Shown: positions 1 to 9,854, counted from the first letter of the stretch. The stretch is 64,000 nt of DNA from Chroococcidiopsis sp. TS-821 (GCF_002939305.1 NZ_MVDI01000004.1:62001-126000), one strand, 5' to 3'. Notes: generated by a model not told the origin, from the letters alone. Numbers and translations: made by a program.

Positions 1-113
1 TGCTGCCATAAATTTTCCAACACTTGAGAGTTATGCAGTGCTGGACTAAAGAATGGCGGAAAAAAACCAAACTTATCCTCGATCTCTGCTTTAATTTGCT
101 CGCTCGTGCGCAT
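1..113 (-). CDS. 5' end of a sensory/AhpD-like domain protein, cut by the window edge
   Basis: An ATG at 113-111 on the minus strand opens a frame of 37 codons that runs off the left edge. The peptide begins MRTSEQIKAEIEDKFGFFPP and continues through FFSPAL and VLENLWQ. I recall this kind of N-terminus from cyanobacterial multidomain sensors and AhpD/carboxymuconolactone-decarboxylase-like proteins that begin with a 'FGFFPPFF.PAL...VLENLWQQTL' block. An AGG-containing Shine-Dalgarno-like stretch lies about 7 bases upstream. The gene follows the GH31 gene on the same strand after about 80 bases. Only the N-terminus is visible, so the full function cannot be given. Confidence 0.6.
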   Translation of the reverse strand, partial: MRTSEQIKAEIEDKFGFFPPFFSPALHNSQVLENLWQ

Positions 114-154
114 TCTCAACCTGTTGTACAATTCTTAATTTTAAATAAATTTGT

Positions 155-178
155 GGGTGACAAAAACCTGGGTGACAA
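155..178. repeat. Pair of GGGTGACAA direct repeats
   Basis: GGGTGACAA occurs at 155-163 and again at 170-178, a 15-bp period, in the short gap between the GH31 stop and the start of the minus-strand partial gene at 113. The position just upstream of a start codon fits an operator or promoter element for that gene. This is inference only. Confidence 0.35.
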
Positions 179-194
179 CTCTTGTATATTTCCA

Positions 195-2537
195 CTAAAG
201 TGCTAAGTCAAAAACTAGCTGTTGTGCTGTGCCATCATCACTAAATCGTTGTTCGCCAACTCCCACAAGCTCAACAATAACTTCGCGGTTAGGTAACGAC
301 CAATTTCCCTGACGCTGATTAATACTCACAACTACGCGGTTTTCTTCAGTATTTACGCTGATTTTTGTAGTCGCATAGGCATCATCTCGATAAGCAAACG
401 TATGCCCATCGTCTTCGTAAAGCGTAAATTCACCATTACCCTGCCAAACACGTATTGTTAACGGGTCGAGCGATCGCTCATCGACATACTGCATCACTGG
501 TTGCATCGGTATAATCGCACCCGCCTTCGCATAAAGTGGCATAGTTTCCAGAGAGGCGTGCGCGAGGATGTGCGTTGGTCCAGTATAAGAGGCACCACTC
601 CACCAGTCGTACCACGTGCCTGCGGGTAAGTAAACCGCACGATGCTCGACGCCAGGACGATAAATCGGTGCAGCCATCAGTGAGGAACCGAGTAACACTT
701 GGTCGTGCAGCGCGTACGTATGCGGATCGTTGGGAAAATCGTATAGTAAAGGACGTAAAATCGGCGCGCCTGTCGTTGTCGCTTCCCAAAACAGCGTATA
801 AATGTACGGCAATAGCTGGTAACGCAAATTAAGATATTCGCGGCAAATCTTTTCAGTGCGATCGCCAAACGACCATGGTTCGTGTTGTGCAGTTGTCAGC
901 GCCGAGTGTCCGCGCATAAACGGATACAGTATTCCCACTTGCATCCACCGCGCAAATAATTCTGCTGTAGCATTACTCGCAAATCCACCAACATCGCACC
1001 CGACAAATGCAACTCCCGATAGCCCCATATTGCACAGCATCGGTAGCGACATTTCTAGGTGATCCCACAATGAATGATTATCACCCATCCACACCGATGA
1101 CCACCGCTGAATTCCTGCATACCCCGATCGCGTCAACACAAACGATCGCTCAGTTGGTCGCAGTTTCTCCAAACCTTCCGCACAAGAACGCGCCATCATT
1201 AATCCATATAAGTTATGCGTCTCTGCGTGTGTCGCGCGGTCGTCTCCTTGCGGTGCATCCAACGGAAACCAAATCTTATCACCTTCATCCCCAAACGGGC
1301 GATCGCTAATGGCAGGTTCGTTCATATCGTTCCAAATTCCGGCAACGCCAATATCAGTTAAACTTTGGTGTAATTCTCCCCACCACTGGCGCACCTCAGC
1401 ACGCATAAAATCAGGAAATACAGCTTTATCGGGCCATACGTAGCCGTGAAATAGCTGTCCGTCAGCTTTGCGTACAAAATAATTGCCTGTAACTCCTTGG
1501 TCGAAAACGTGATAGTCTGCTTCTGGCTCGTACTTCACGCCAGGGTCAATAATCGTCACCGTTTTAAAGCCAGCTTCCGCGAGTTCTTGGATTAACTTCT
1601 CTGGATGCGGAAACCGCTGAGGACTCCAGGTAAACACGCGATATCCTCGCATATAGTCGATATCTAGATGAATCACATCACAGGGAATGCGGCGATCGCG
1701 AAACTCTTGGGCAAGTTTGCGGACGATTATTTCCGATTCGTAACTCCAGCGACATTGGTGATAACCCAAAGCCCATTTGGGCGGTAAAGCCATGCGCCCT
1801 GTTAACTGCGTGTAGGTATCAAGAATTTTGGCAGGTGTCGGACCATAAATAATGTAGTAATCTAACTCACCCGCGTGCGTTTCCATTCTCCAGATTCCTG
1901 GCTGTTCGACACCAATATCAAAGCGACTCCAAAACGTCGTATTAAAAAAGATGCCATAACCGACTTCCGGACGCAAAGCAATAAAAAATGGAATCGCTTG
2001 ATACATCTCGTCAGTCAGCGAACCGTAGTCTAACGCATCCGTTGTCCAGTTCGTTTTGACTTCACTGCGTTTATCTAATAAGCCTGTACGTTCGCCAAAC
2101 CCGTAAAAATGCTCGTCAGCCGCAATTTGCTTCCAAGCTGCTGTTGTTCCTAAGCGCCAGCCAATTCCTGGTGCAGCATCAACTGCAAAAGGACGATTTG
2201 CTATATCAAAGCAAGCAATTTGACAGTTTTCGCGTTGGACAACGATACGCAATTGTTCAGTTTGAATTTCAATGGTAGTAGCAGTTTCCTGCACCTCAAA
2301 TGATGGAATTTGCCACGCTGCATCATCCTTGGTCACTGCCCACGATCGCCTTGGTGTAAACTCTCCTGTAGGTGCAACCCGCACGCGAATCAAATGAGGG
2401 GTAAGGATACTAAGTGTCAAACACGACTTGCCACAATCAAATCTGACACAGTGTTGTTCTTGAGAAATATTTTGTACTGCGCTGAGTGTTTCCCACGGCT
2501 GTTCGTCAATTGGTAGTTGTCCAAAATATTGCGGCAT
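195..2537 (-). CDS. Glycoside hydrolase family 31 alpha-glucosidase
   Basis: The 780-residue protein is a GH31 retaining alpha-glucosidase, expected to release glucose or related sugars from the non-reducing ends of alpha-glucans. An N-terminal beta-sandwich (about 1-230) precedes a TIM barrel (about 240-590) and C-terminal beta domains ending in LYEDDG. The nucleophile block IWNDMNEP is present with Asp404, and the acid/base block VWMGDNHSLW has Asp486, so the enzyme should be active. No signal peptide is apparent, so it is probably cytoplasmic. Length is normal for the family. It is on the same strand as the next gene but separated by about 350 bases. Substrate preference (maltose, glycogen fragments, xylosides) cannot be read from these motifs alone. 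Confidence 0.92.
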   Translation of the reverse strand: MPQYFGQLPIDEQPWETLSAVQNISQEQHCVRFDCGKSCLTLSILTPHLIRVRVAPTGEFTPRRSWAVTKDDAAWQIPSFEVQETATTIEIQTEQLRIVVQRENCQIACFDIANRPFAVDAAPGIGWRLGTTAAWKQIAADEHFYGFGERTGLLDKRSEVKTNWTTDALDYGSLTDEMYQAIPFFIALRPEVGYGIFFNTTFWSRFDIGVEQPGIWRMETHAGELDYYIIYGPTPAKILDTYTQLTGRMALPPKWALGYHQCRWSYESEIIVRKLAQEFRDRRIPCDVIHLDIDYMRGYRVFTWSPQRFPHPEKLIQELAEAGFKTVTIIDPGVKYEPEADYHVFDQGVTGNYFVRKADGQLFHGYVWPDKAVFPDFMRAEVRQWWGELHQSLTDIGVAGIWNDMNEPAISDRPFGDEGDKIWFPLDAPQGDDRATHAETHNLYGLMMARSCAEGLEKLRPTERSFVLTRSGYAGIQRWSSVWMGDNHSLWDHLEMSLPMLCNMGLSGVAFVGCDVGGFASNATAELFARWMQVGILYPFMRGHSALTTAQHEPWSFGDRTEKICREYLNLRYQLLPYIYTLFWEATTTGAPILRPLLYDFPNDPHTYALHDQVLLGSSLMAAPIYRPGVEHRAVYLPAGTWYDWWSGASYTGPTHILAHASLETMPLYAKAGAIIPMQPVMQYVDERSLDPLTIRVWQGNGEFTLYEDDGHTFAYRDDAYATTKISVNTEENRVVVSINQRQGNWSLPNREVIVELVGVGEQRFSDDGTAQQLVFDLAL

Positions 2538-2887
2538 AAAGCATAAGGCGTTATTTTCATCGGCAGTCAGTGTATGTTGCCGAGGATAAAAATGACAAGC
2601 GCATTGAGGTAGAGTCTCTCGTAATTCTTTGGATTTATGAATTCTGTTGTGTTATCTGTTTGTAAAACACCGAAGAGAAATGCCCCCTAAATTTCTCACG
2701 AGTGGGAGACTTTAAGTTGGTTCCTTAATTTTGGGCAAAGATTAAGAACAACTTTTATTCGCAAAGCTAGGAGGTGGAATTGATTCAACTGCATAAGTTT
2801 TAATAGCAATTGAGGTGATAGTCAGCTTTTAACCTGACGCCTGCTATGCGTGCTTGTGTATAAAACTTACAAATTCCTCTATTATAC
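2538..2887. other. Intergenic region without a recognised gene
   Basis: These 350 bases separate two minus-strand genes. I see no ORF with a recognisable product, no tRNA and no clear terminator hairpin with a T-run. It probably holds the promoter of the GH31 gene. Confidence 0.5.
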
Positions 2888-5560
2888 CTATTCCCGATTG
2901 GCAACAGGTGCAGCATCGCGTTTGAGAACAACAGTTTCACCATAGCTAAGAAGCCTTTCAATTGTCGCCAAACGATTTTCCCAGACTTTCGTTTGATAAG
3001 GATTTTCTAGCGCGTAGGGACGCATCCAACTTCTAAATTGCAACTGAAAGTTTGTCAATGCGGCTCTAGCCACACTTAAGCGATGCAACGAAGGCTCTGC
3101 AGCGAGTTGCTTTAAAGCATTTTCTAAATCGGTAGCTTGGATGTTAAATAAAGAAAGCGATCGCCCGTGTAATCTTAGTTGGTTGTTGGCGACGAGAAAG
3201 TTCCATTCTTGCTGCAAGCTATTGTAACGGGCTGCGGCAGTGTGGAACGGCTGGCGATAGGGGACTGGGGCTTGAATGTTGCCTTGAGTCCGCTGAAACA
3301 GCAATTGTAACTCTTCACTCAAATTTTCCACGGCAAATAGCGAATATCCACTGACAGGAAGATCTCTTGCAAGTTGAATTTGATCGACTGCGGCTGGTAC
3401 TGGCAAATTAAGCAGACGAATTCCTGGTAAGACTAACGTCGAACCTAATTTGTTTGATGTAATCCATGGTTGTGCGAGACGCCCAAAGCGATACGTATCT
3501 AACGCATAAGTCATGGGGACTATCATATCAACATCGCCGCGACTTGCCCACACTTCCCAATGCTGTTGTAACTTTTGAATGCGCTCGTGTTCAGAAAGCG
3601 GAAATACGGCTGCTGATAAAATGAGCTGAGGATGCTTGCGCCGCAAGTGTTGCGAGACTTCAGCAACAAAACTATCAACTTGCTGGGTACGAAATTGCGT
3701 CCATTTTTGCCATAAAGCCGGTTGGCGGGGTGAAATTTTTACAGGATCGACTCCAGTTAATTGCTGAAACTTTTGCCGTGCGGCTTTACCATAGCCATAG
3801 GTGCGTTCTGCCCCAGGATCTTGGAAGGGATAGCGAATGTAATCGAGTTGCAACCCGTCGACTTGATAGCGGCTGACAATTTCTTCAAAAAGTCGTAATA
3901 AATACTCTCGTACTTCAGGGTTTGCGGGGTCTAAAAATGGTTTTCCTTGACCAGGAGGAAATATACTTCCCCGATTGTCATAACTTGCCCAGTCTGGATT
4001 AGCGGCAATTAAAGGTCCTGGATACTCTGCTGGCAGATTAACGATAGTATTGTGACGTTGGTTGCCTGCCGCAAATACCCACACCCAAGCATGTAACTCC
4101 ATGTCTCGTGCTTTGGCTAGCTTGACCGCACTTGCGAGCGGATCCCATCCTTGAATCAATGGATTCTGTTGGGGTGCAACCGTACTGGGATAAATCGGAT
4201 AGCCTGCATTTACGGTTTCAAAAAAGACAGTGTTAATGCCTGCAGCGGCTAATTGGTCAAAAATCCTAGCAAGTCCTTGTTCTGAACCTGCACGCACAAT
4301 ACTACCGCGATCCAACCACATTGCGCGAATTTCAGGTTGAGCGAGTGGGCGATCGCTTGGGAAATTTTGCCACAGGAGCTGCTGTGCTTTGAGCCATTGG
4401 TTTCGCGCAGCAACAAAGTTCCCTTGTTTGACAAGTTGTGGTAGCGTTTTGGCGATCGCTTTCGCGTCGGCTAGGGCTTTTGCTGCAGCTTCAGATTCAA
4501 CGATTGAGTTAGCTTTGGTACTGCTTCTTGCGTTTGCGGCTAACTGCGCGCTTTCGAACCGACCAATCAAGTTGTAGAGTTCTTGTTGTAGTGCGATCGC
4601 TTCTACACTTGAGATGGGGGTATTTGAGTCGGGTGCTGTTGGCAATCCTCTAGGAACAATGCGCTCGATAGCTTCTGCTTCAGGATGAGCAGGTGCTAGC
4701 GCGCGTGGTGGGGCGGGTGTCGTTGGTTGTGCTGGTGGTGGAGATGCAGCGACTGCACTACCATTACAATTTTTTGGCGTTGTCGTTGGCGCATCTGATA
4801 GCGGAACAAAGCGGCTGACTGCTGCGCGCAACCAAGCACTATCCATTGCAACTGGTGCAGCGTTATCACTTCCCCACTGCCAGCCTAACACTGTCGAGCG
4901 TTCGGTTGTGACAACGGCTGGGGGAGTGTCTTTTGATTGCCAAATCGCTGCTGGTTTGCTTGTTAAATTAGTGGGAATCACAACTCCACCGCGAATCGTT
5001 CCTGCAAGCCCTGGTTGGCGTACCCAGCTTTGCGTATTAATTCTTAATGGTTGCAATTGCGAAGGTTGACTCATCTCAAAACCCCAGTAAGCCCCTAACA
5101 GCGAGCGCAGTAGTTGCCGTACGCCTGGTTGACTTGTATTTCCTACAGGACCACTCGCAATCACTTTGCCGCCGCGGCTGAGCCATTCTTCTAGTGCAAT
5201 TGCTTGTGTTGGAGACAAATTTGTAACATTAGGTAAAAATACTACAGGAGGATTGCTGAAATCGGTTACATTCCTCACATTTTCTATGTCTATAACACAG
5301 TATGCGACTTTTGCTGCTTGCAATCGCTCGGTTATTCCCTGCCATTGCGTCGTATTTTCCTGGCTTCTCACCACTCCCAACACGCTTTTTTCTTGGGCTA
5401 TTGCGGGTTTTTGCCCTGTGAGGGGACATACAAACGACAAAAGGTAGGACGTCAGTGGTAGTAAGCAAAATAATTTGATGCGGATTTTTAGATAATGACT
5501 AGCCCGTGGTGATGGTTGTGAGGCTGTCAACGATAGCTTTATAGACATTACTGCGTACAC
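2888..5560 (-). CDS. GHL10/DUF187 family glycoside-hydrolase-like exported protein
   Basis: The 890-residue protein has an N-terminal hydrophobic segment (about residues 28-46) that looks like a signal peptide or anchor. A Ser/Pro/Ala-rich middle is followed by a catalytic-type barrel starting near residue 410 with MWLDRGSIVRAG and continuing through FFETVNAGYPIYPS, VDGLQLDYIRYPF and DMIVPMTYALD. These are hallmarks of the GHL10 (DUF187, YngK-like) barrel of putative cell-wall or polysaccharide hydrolases. An N-terminal domain (about 58-250) resembles a glutamine-amidotransferase-like fold of unknown role. The 5' end overlaps the upstream radical SAM gene by 13 bases; a second Met at residue 5 would remove the overlap. 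Substrate is not predictable. Confidence 0.8.
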   Translation of the reverse strand: MYAVMSIKLSLTASQPSPRASHYLKIRIKLFCLLPLTSYLLSFVCPLTGQKPAIAQEKSVLGVVRSQENTTQWQGITERLQAAKVAYCVIDIENVRNVTDFSNPPVVFLPNVTNLSPTQAIALEEWLSRGGKVIASGPVGNTSQPGVRQLLRSLLGAYWGFEMSQPSQLQPLRINTQSWVRQPGLAGTIRGGVVIPTNLTSKPAAIWQSKDTPPAVVTTERSTVLGWQWGSDNAAPVAMDSAWLRAAVSRFVPLSDAPTTTPKNCNGSAVAASPPPAQPTTPAPPRALAPAHPEAEAIERIVPRGLPTAPDSNTPISSVEAIALQQELYNLIGRFESAQLAANARSSTKANSIVESEAAAKALADAKAIAKTLPQLVKQGNFVAARNQWLKAQQLLWQNFPSDRPLAQPEIRAMWLDRGSIVRAGSEQGLARIFDQLAAAGINTVFFETVNAGYPIYPSTVAPQQNPLIQGWDPLASAVKLAKARDMELHAWVWVFAAGNQRHNTIVNLPAEYPGPLIAANPDWASYDNRGSIFPPGQGKPFLDPANPEVREYLLRLFEEIVSRYQVDGLQLDYIRYPFQDPGAERTYGYGKAARQKFQQLTGVDPVKISPRQPALWQKWTQFRTQQVDSFVAEVSQHLRRKHPQLILSAAVFPLSEHERIQKLQQHWEVWASRGDVDMIVPMTYALDTYRFGRLAQPWITSNKLGSTLVLPGIRLLNLPVPAAVDQIQLARDLPVSGYSLFAVENLSEELQLLFQRTQGNIQAPVPYRQPFHTAAARYNSLQQEWNFLVANNQLRLHGRSLSLFNIQATDLENALKQLAAEPSLHRLSVARAALTNFQLQFRSWMRPYALENPYQTKVWENRLATIERLLSYGETVVLKRDAAPVANRE

Positions 5561-6870
5561 ATCTCGATGAGTTCTTCTACCCCCCGAATCGGTACTACGG
5601 GTGTTTTCAGTTTACTCGCTAATTCCACAATCGTCATGTCATCTAAAAAACACGCATCCTCCTGTTTTAACATCAGTGCAGGTAATAAGATTTTTTCGCC
5701 TAAATCCTTTCCTTGCAATCCTTGTAGTAAATCTTGTCCAGTAAGTAAACCAGTGACTGTGATACTTTGCCCCCAATAATTGCTACATAAAGCAACCATA
5801 TTTACCTGTAAATTTACGACTTGATTAAGTTGCTGTAAGATTGGTTGAAAAGCGTGTTCGACAGCATTACCAACTACCCAAGTCACTTTTCGCGGAGCAG
5901 AAATTTTGGTGGGAAGCTTTTGGGCGGCGATCGCAAACTGTTTTAAGAAAGCGCGGATTGAACCAACACCATTATCAATTTGAGGATAGTCTTCGTAGTG
6001 CGATTCTGGCGGAAGTTCTTCTTGGGCGATTAAAAACCACTCATCGGCTAGCCATGCAAAGGTAGAACCAAGTGAAGCGCGAAACTTATCTTGCAGCGAT
6101 CGCACTTGCGCAATCACTTCTTGCGCCTTGGCGCGATCTACAGGAATCAGTTCATCTTCTGCAGGGCGAAACCGCGTTAATCCCACAGGAACAACCGCAA
6201 CAGAAGCAACTGCGGGTATTTCTCCTTGATGAAAATGAGCTAAATCGAGTAGCGTTCGTTCGAGATGAATGCCATCATTGATTCCTGGACATACAACAAC
6301 TTGAGCGTGAATTTGTAGCCGTCGTTGTTGAAACCACTCGATGTGTTGTAAGATTTGCCCTGCACGCGGATTTTTTAAGAGTCGAACTCGGACTTCGGGT
6401 TCAGTCGCATGAACGGAAACATAGAGTGGTGATAAGCGTAACTGTTCGATGCGTTCCCATTCTTTTGGTGGCAGATTCGTCAAGGTTAGATACGAGCCGT
6501 ATAAAAAGCTTAATCGGTAATCATCATCTTTGAGATATAGACTTTGCCGTTTTCCAGGTGGCTGCTGGTCGATAAAGCAAAACGGACAGCGATTATTACA
6601 TTGAATCAGATTATCAAATAATGCCGTTTCAAACTCTAGCCCCAAGTCTTCATCGTAATCTTTTTCGATTTCAATTTGATGACTTTTACCAGCAGCGTCG
6701 AGAACTTCGAGTTCTAGCACTTCATCCGCACACAAAAATTGATAGTCGATTAAGTCACGCGGACGATTACCATTAATGCTGACAATCGCATCGCCAGGTT
6801 CAAAGCCGATCTCTGCGGCGATCGATTCGGGAAGAACTTTGGTAATTTTGGCAGGACGGACGTGACTCAT
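5548..6870 (-). CDS. TIGR03279-type PDZ-radical SAM protein (DUF512)
   Basis: The 440-residue protein starts with a PDZ-like segment (about 1-60: PESIAAEIGFEPGDAIVSIN) followed by the cluster motif QCNNRCPFCFIDQ with Cys91, Cys95 and Cys98 in CxxxCxxC spacing, then the conserved DDYRLSFLYGSYLTLTNL block and a DUF512 C-terminus. This is the near-universal cyanobacterial family annotated as a putative FeS-containing oxidoreductase; its substrate is unknown to me. The stop codon overlaps the start of the GHL10 gene by 13 bases, so the two are probably co-transcribed. Full length for the family. Confidence 0.9.
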   Translation of the reverse strand: MSHVRPAKITKVLPESIAAEIGFEPGDAIVSINGNRPRDLIDYQFLCADEVLELEVLDAAGKSHQIEIEKDYDEDLGLEFETALFDNLIQCNNRCPFCFIDQQPPGKRQSLYLKDDDYRLSFLYGSYLTLTNLPPKEWERIEQLRLSPLYVSVHATEPEVRVRLLKNPRAGQILQHIEWFQQRRLQIHAQVVVCPGINDGIHLERTLLDLAHFHQGEIPAVASVAVVPVGLTRFRPAEDELIPVDRAKAQEVIAQVRSLQDKFRASLGSTFAWLADEWFLIAQEELPPESHYEDYPQIDNGVGSIRAFLKQFAIAAQKLPTKISAPRKVTWVVGNAVEHAFQPILQQLNQVVNLQVNMVALCSNYWGQSITVTGLLTGQDLLQGLQGKDLGEKILLPALMLKQEDACFLDDMTIVELASKLKTPVVPIRGVEELIEMCTQ

Positions 6871-6890
6871 AAAACGAAAGACATAGGCTA

Positions 6891-7850
6891 CTAGATGTTT
6901 TGTAGTAGTCCAGTGCCAATTGCAGTTAAGATGGCTATTCCAAATGCTAACCTATACACAACAAAAACCCAGGTGTTATGCGTTTGCAAAAACCGTAACA
7001 ACCAGGCGATCGCCGCATAGGAAAACACCGCAGCAGAAATAATCCCAGCAACTAGCGGCCAAACTCCCGTATTGCCTAATCCTATCTCAATGGCATCTTT
7101 CAGTTCTACTAATCCTGCTAGCGTAATGGCGGGAATACCCAACAAAAAAGAAAATCGAGCAGCAGGGGCGCGATCTAATCCTGTAAACAATGCGGCTGTT
7201 AACGTTGAACCGGAACGCGAAACTCCAGGGATGAGTGCCAAAGCTTGCGCTAAACCTACCCAAAGACTATCTTGCAGCTTGAGGCTATCTAAACCGCGTT
7301 TGCGTCTTCCTACTTGCTCAGCAAGCCCTAGTAATAACGCTAATCCAATCGACGTAAACGCAATAACTTGCAAACTCCGCATAGGCGAGTTATCGAAATC
7401 TGGGATTAAAAATTTGATGAGTAATCCAAAAAAAACGATCGGAATTGAGCCTAAAACAATTCCCAAGCCAAGGCGGAAGTCATAGGAATTGTAGTTTTTA
7501 GCTGCGATCGCTTTCAATATTCCTGTTGTAATTTGCTTTAAGTCGCTCCAGAAGTACCACAGCACTGCCCCAATACTACCCAATTGAATCACTGCGGTAT
7601 AAGCAACGCCTGGATCGCCCCACCCTAAAACGACTGGTACAACTTTCAGATGTGCGGTACTACTGATGGGTAAAAACTCGGTTATCCCTTGCACCATACC
7701 GAGAATAATACCTTGAAACACATTGATTTGAGAGCCTGCAACTATCTCTGAATTTGGTTGGCTGAAAACTTTGCTTGGTAAAGTAGCAACTGCGAAGGTA
7801 GCGACACTTGTGCTTGCGAGTTTAAACCAGCGCGGTAGGGATAATGCCAT
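6891..7850 (-). CDS. uppP: Undecaprenyl-diphosphatase
   Basis: This BacA/UppP-family integral membrane phosphatase recycles undecaprenyl pyrophosphate to the monophosphate lipid carrier used for peptidoglycan and O-antigen synthesis. The two signature blocks are present, GMVQGITEFLPISSTAH and IPGVSRSGSTLTAAL, and the rest is a string of hydrophobic helices. I take the start as the ATG at 7850 (MALSLPRWFK), preceded by AGGA; an in-frame ATG 42 bases upstream is possible. The N-terminus carries about 50 extra residues ahead of the catalytic core, including a hydrophobic stretch, which is longer than the compact E. coli protein. It lies 20 bases upstream of the radical SAM gene on the same strand, so read-through is likely. 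Confidence 0.9.
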   Translation of the reverse strand: MALSLPRWFKLASTSVATFAVATLPSKVFSQPNSEIVAGSQINVFQGIILGMVQGITEFLPISSTAHLKVVPVVLGWGDPGVAYTAVIQLGSIGAVLWYFWSDLKQITTGILKAIAAKNYNSYDFRLGLGIVLGSIPIVFFGLLIKFLIPDFDNSPMRSLQVIAFTSIGLALLLGLAEQVGRRKRGLDSLKLQDSLWVGLAQALALIPGVSRSGSTLTAALFTGLDRAPAARFSFLLGIPAITLAGLVELKDAIEIGLGNTGVWPLVAGIISAAVFSYAAIAWLLRFLQTHNTWVFVVYRLAFGIAILTAIGTGLLQNI

Positions 7851-7892
7851 GTTCCTGTTTCTATACCAATGTCTCGTACAGCATAGCGGCAA

Positions 7893-8306
7893 ATAGTTCG
7901 ATCAGCTACATCTTATTCTTCTTTTTAAGAAATTCTTACTTTCGCAGGATGCTTTTGCAGGAATTTGGCAACAAGGTTTAGCGTTATCTGTTCTTCAAGC
8001 AAGGTAGAAGGAAAACGGTTGCTTTACTCAAGCAAAAAATAAATTTTAAGTATGGTCAGCCTTTAATTAAGATCCTCACCAAACCTTTGTTTGGCTGTTT
8101 ACAATTACTGTTCTTGCCAGAACTTCCCTGTAATTGAATCTTCTACCTTCTATCTCCTGCCTTTTCACTTACTGACTTTTTAACTCATCGCTAAGTGGCA
8201 ATTGCTTTAATTCCAATTTAGATTATGATAAATATGCCCCCTGGGGGGATTAATGCTACGCTAAACTTTAATAAGATTAAGTTAAGTAAAGAATCATAAC
8301 AAATCA
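7893..8306. other. Divergent intergenic region between uppP and the DUF3120-like gene
   Basis: About 410 AT-rich bases between divergently transcribed genes. It holds promoters for both directions by position. A GC block, GCCCCCTGGGGGGA, stands at about 8237-8250 in an otherwise AT-rich stretch and forms a short inverted repeat. I see no gene in it. Confidence 0.45.
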
Positions 8307-9029
8307 TTGGTTAATCATACATTGTCCTCATATTCAGCTTCGCCGCCAGTTCCTACTGGAAAAAACGCGATTGTTACTTTACCCGCAATTGGTTCGCGCC
8401 AAGCTTGGTTATTCTTTGCTGCGGCAGTTTTTCTAGTAACTGTACCAGTATTTATTGAAGCCCCCCTTGTGCGATCGCTACCGAGTTTGAGTTTAGCCTT
8501 GACAGGTGGCTGGATGGCGCTCAGTTTATTTTTGATGTCACGTCCAGCAACGCATCGTTGGGGCGATCTTTTATTCGGATTTAGCTGGAGTTGGTTAGCT
8601 GGTTCGCTGTATTGGGGCTGGCTGCGTTGGGAACCATTTTTGCATTTACCCGTAGAAGCGATCGCACTACCGTTTGCAATTTTTTGCCTCCAGCGTAATT
8701 GGGGTCTTATAGGTAACTTTTTCTACCTTGGTTCTTTATTTGGAACTGTAGTAACAGATCTATACTTTTATTTAGTTGATTTAATTCCGCATTGGCGACA
8801 GTTAATGCAAGTAGAGCCAGCATTCGCCGCACCTATATTGCAAAGTGCGTTAACACAAATTCACACATCGTGGGGACAACTGTGGGCGATCGTCTTAGCA
8901 AGCGTGCTACTCGTCGTTGGCATTTTACCTTTACGTAAGTTACAACTCCATCTCTGGACGTTTAGTGGTGCGGTTTTAAGCACGATATTGGTAGATATTT
9001 TATTTTGGCTAGCTGCACTGGCTGCGTGA
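8307..9029 (+). CDS. DUF3120-like cyanobacterial membrane protein
   Basis: The 240-residue protein has about six hydrophobic segments (WLFFAAAVFLVTVPVFIEAP near 30-50, and others up to the C-terminal ILVDILFWLAALAA). The block VPVFIEAPLVRSLPSLSL and overall size resemble the cyanobacterial DUF3120 family as I remember it. No catalytic motif is visible. It stands alone, divergent from uppP and 260 bases upstream of psbU on the same strand. Function unknown. Confidence 0.65.
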   Translation: MVNHTLSSYSASPPVPTGKNAIVTLPAIGSRQAWLFFAAAVFLVTVPVFIEAPLVRSLPSLSLALTGGWMALSLFLMSRPATHRWGDLLFGFSWSWLAGSLYWGWLRWEPFLHLPVEAIALPFAIFCLQRNWGLIGNFFYLGSLFGTVVTDLYFYLVDLIPHWRQLMQVEPAFAAPILQSALTQIHTSWGQLWAIVLASVLLVVGILPLRKLQLHLWTFSGAVLSTILVDILFWLAALAA

Positions 9030-9030
9030 A

Positions 9031-9117
9031 GCGGAGGAAATCCAAAGGTAAAGAGGTACGAGGCGAAAGCAGTACTACCTCCTCTAAATCTATAGCGATT
9101 CTGTAAAAGTCCTCCGC
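9031..9117. other. Long-range inverted repeat downstream of the DUF3120-like gene
   Basis: GCGGAGGA at 9031-9038 is exactly complementary to TCCTCCGC at 9110-9117. Inside, AGAGG (9052-9056) can pair with CCTCT (9081-9085). The element could form a structured RNA in the 3' UTR, but it has no T-run, so a simple rho-independent terminator is not supported. Confidence 0.35.
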
Positions 9118-9292
9118 CTTCATATCTGTTTTTATAAATCAATCTCTCGGCTCGCGGTACTAAACTTGATTACCAAAATTTACTTATCAATGCTATAAGT
9201 GATAGCCTCGGGATCAATAAAGCTATATATTAGTTTCAGAAAGCCTGCTGTGTGTTGATTTCAGATTGATGGAAAGAGGTAGAGAAATCGTG

Positions 9293-9727
9293 ATGAAACG
9301 ATTGATGCGTGTATTTGCAATTTTGTTTTTCGTTGTAGGGTGCATGGGATGGCTTGGCGTACCGCAACAAGCACTTGCGGCAAATTTGAGTAACGTCAGC
9401 CTACGTTCAGCAGTTTTGGGAGCAGTAGAAGCCGTACCGCGAAACCCTGCTGATGATAAGCTAGCTACGGAATTTGGGAAAAAAATTGATTTGAACAATA
9501 CCAACGTAAGAGCGTTTCAGCGGTATCCAGGAATGTATCCCAACCTAGCTAAGAAAATTATCAAGAATGCTCCCTATGAAAATGTAGAAGATGTCTTGAA
9601 GATTGAAGGATTAAGCGATCGCCAAAAAGAACTTTTGCAAGCAAACCTAGACAAATTTACGGTAACTGAACCTGAAGCCGCTTTTGTCGAGGGCGACGAT
9701 CGCGTTAACAACGGTATCTATCGATAA
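9293..9727 (+). CDS. psbU: Photosystem II extrinsic protein PsbU
   Basis: PsbU is a 12-kDa lumenal protein that stabilises the Mn cluster region of photosystem II in cyanobacteria. The N-terminus is a signal peptide (hydrophobic [16 protein letters not shown], cleavage likely after QQALA), and the mature part contains the helix-hairpin-helix-like region with [17 protein letters not shown] and [14 protein letters not shown], characteristic of PsbU. I choose the ATG at 9293; in-frame TTG (9266), ATG (9269) and GTG (9290) codons also exist, and a GAGG at about 9276 does not settle the choice. A strong terminator follows. Monocistronic by context. Confidence 0.95.
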   Translation: MKRLMRVFAILFFVVGCMGWLGVPQQALAANLSNVSLRSAVLGAVEAVPRNPADDKLATEFGKKIDLNNTNVRAFQRYPGMYPNLAKKIIKNAPYENVEDVLKIEGLSDRQKELLQANLDKFTVTEPEAAFVEGDDRVNNGIYR

Positions 9728-9753
9728 CCGCTAAAACACATTTATCCGAGCAA

Positions 9754-9783
9754 CCCACTCCCAGCGGAGTGGGCTATTTTTAT
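9754..9783 (+). terminator. Rho-independent terminator of psbU
   Basis: CCCACTCC (9754-9761) pairs perfectly with GGAGTGGG (9766-9773) around a 4-base loop and is followed by CTATTTTTAT. It starts 26 bases after the psbU stop. Confidence 0.85.
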
Positions 9784-9854
9784 ATAAACAGGGTCAAGTA
9801 AGGTTAGAACACGAGAGCTCAGCATTATGACTCTAATAACGGGCAATTAATGTA

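Noticed and set aside
24-206. A 60-codon plus-strand frame at the left edge
   Set aside because: It overlaps the better-supported minus-strand partial gene (1-113), whose peptide shows family-like motifs; this frame has none.
7072-7485. A 137-codon plus-strand frame inside uppP
   Set aside because: It is antisense to a gene with intact UppP signatures and has no recognisable motif; composition is that of a shadow frame.
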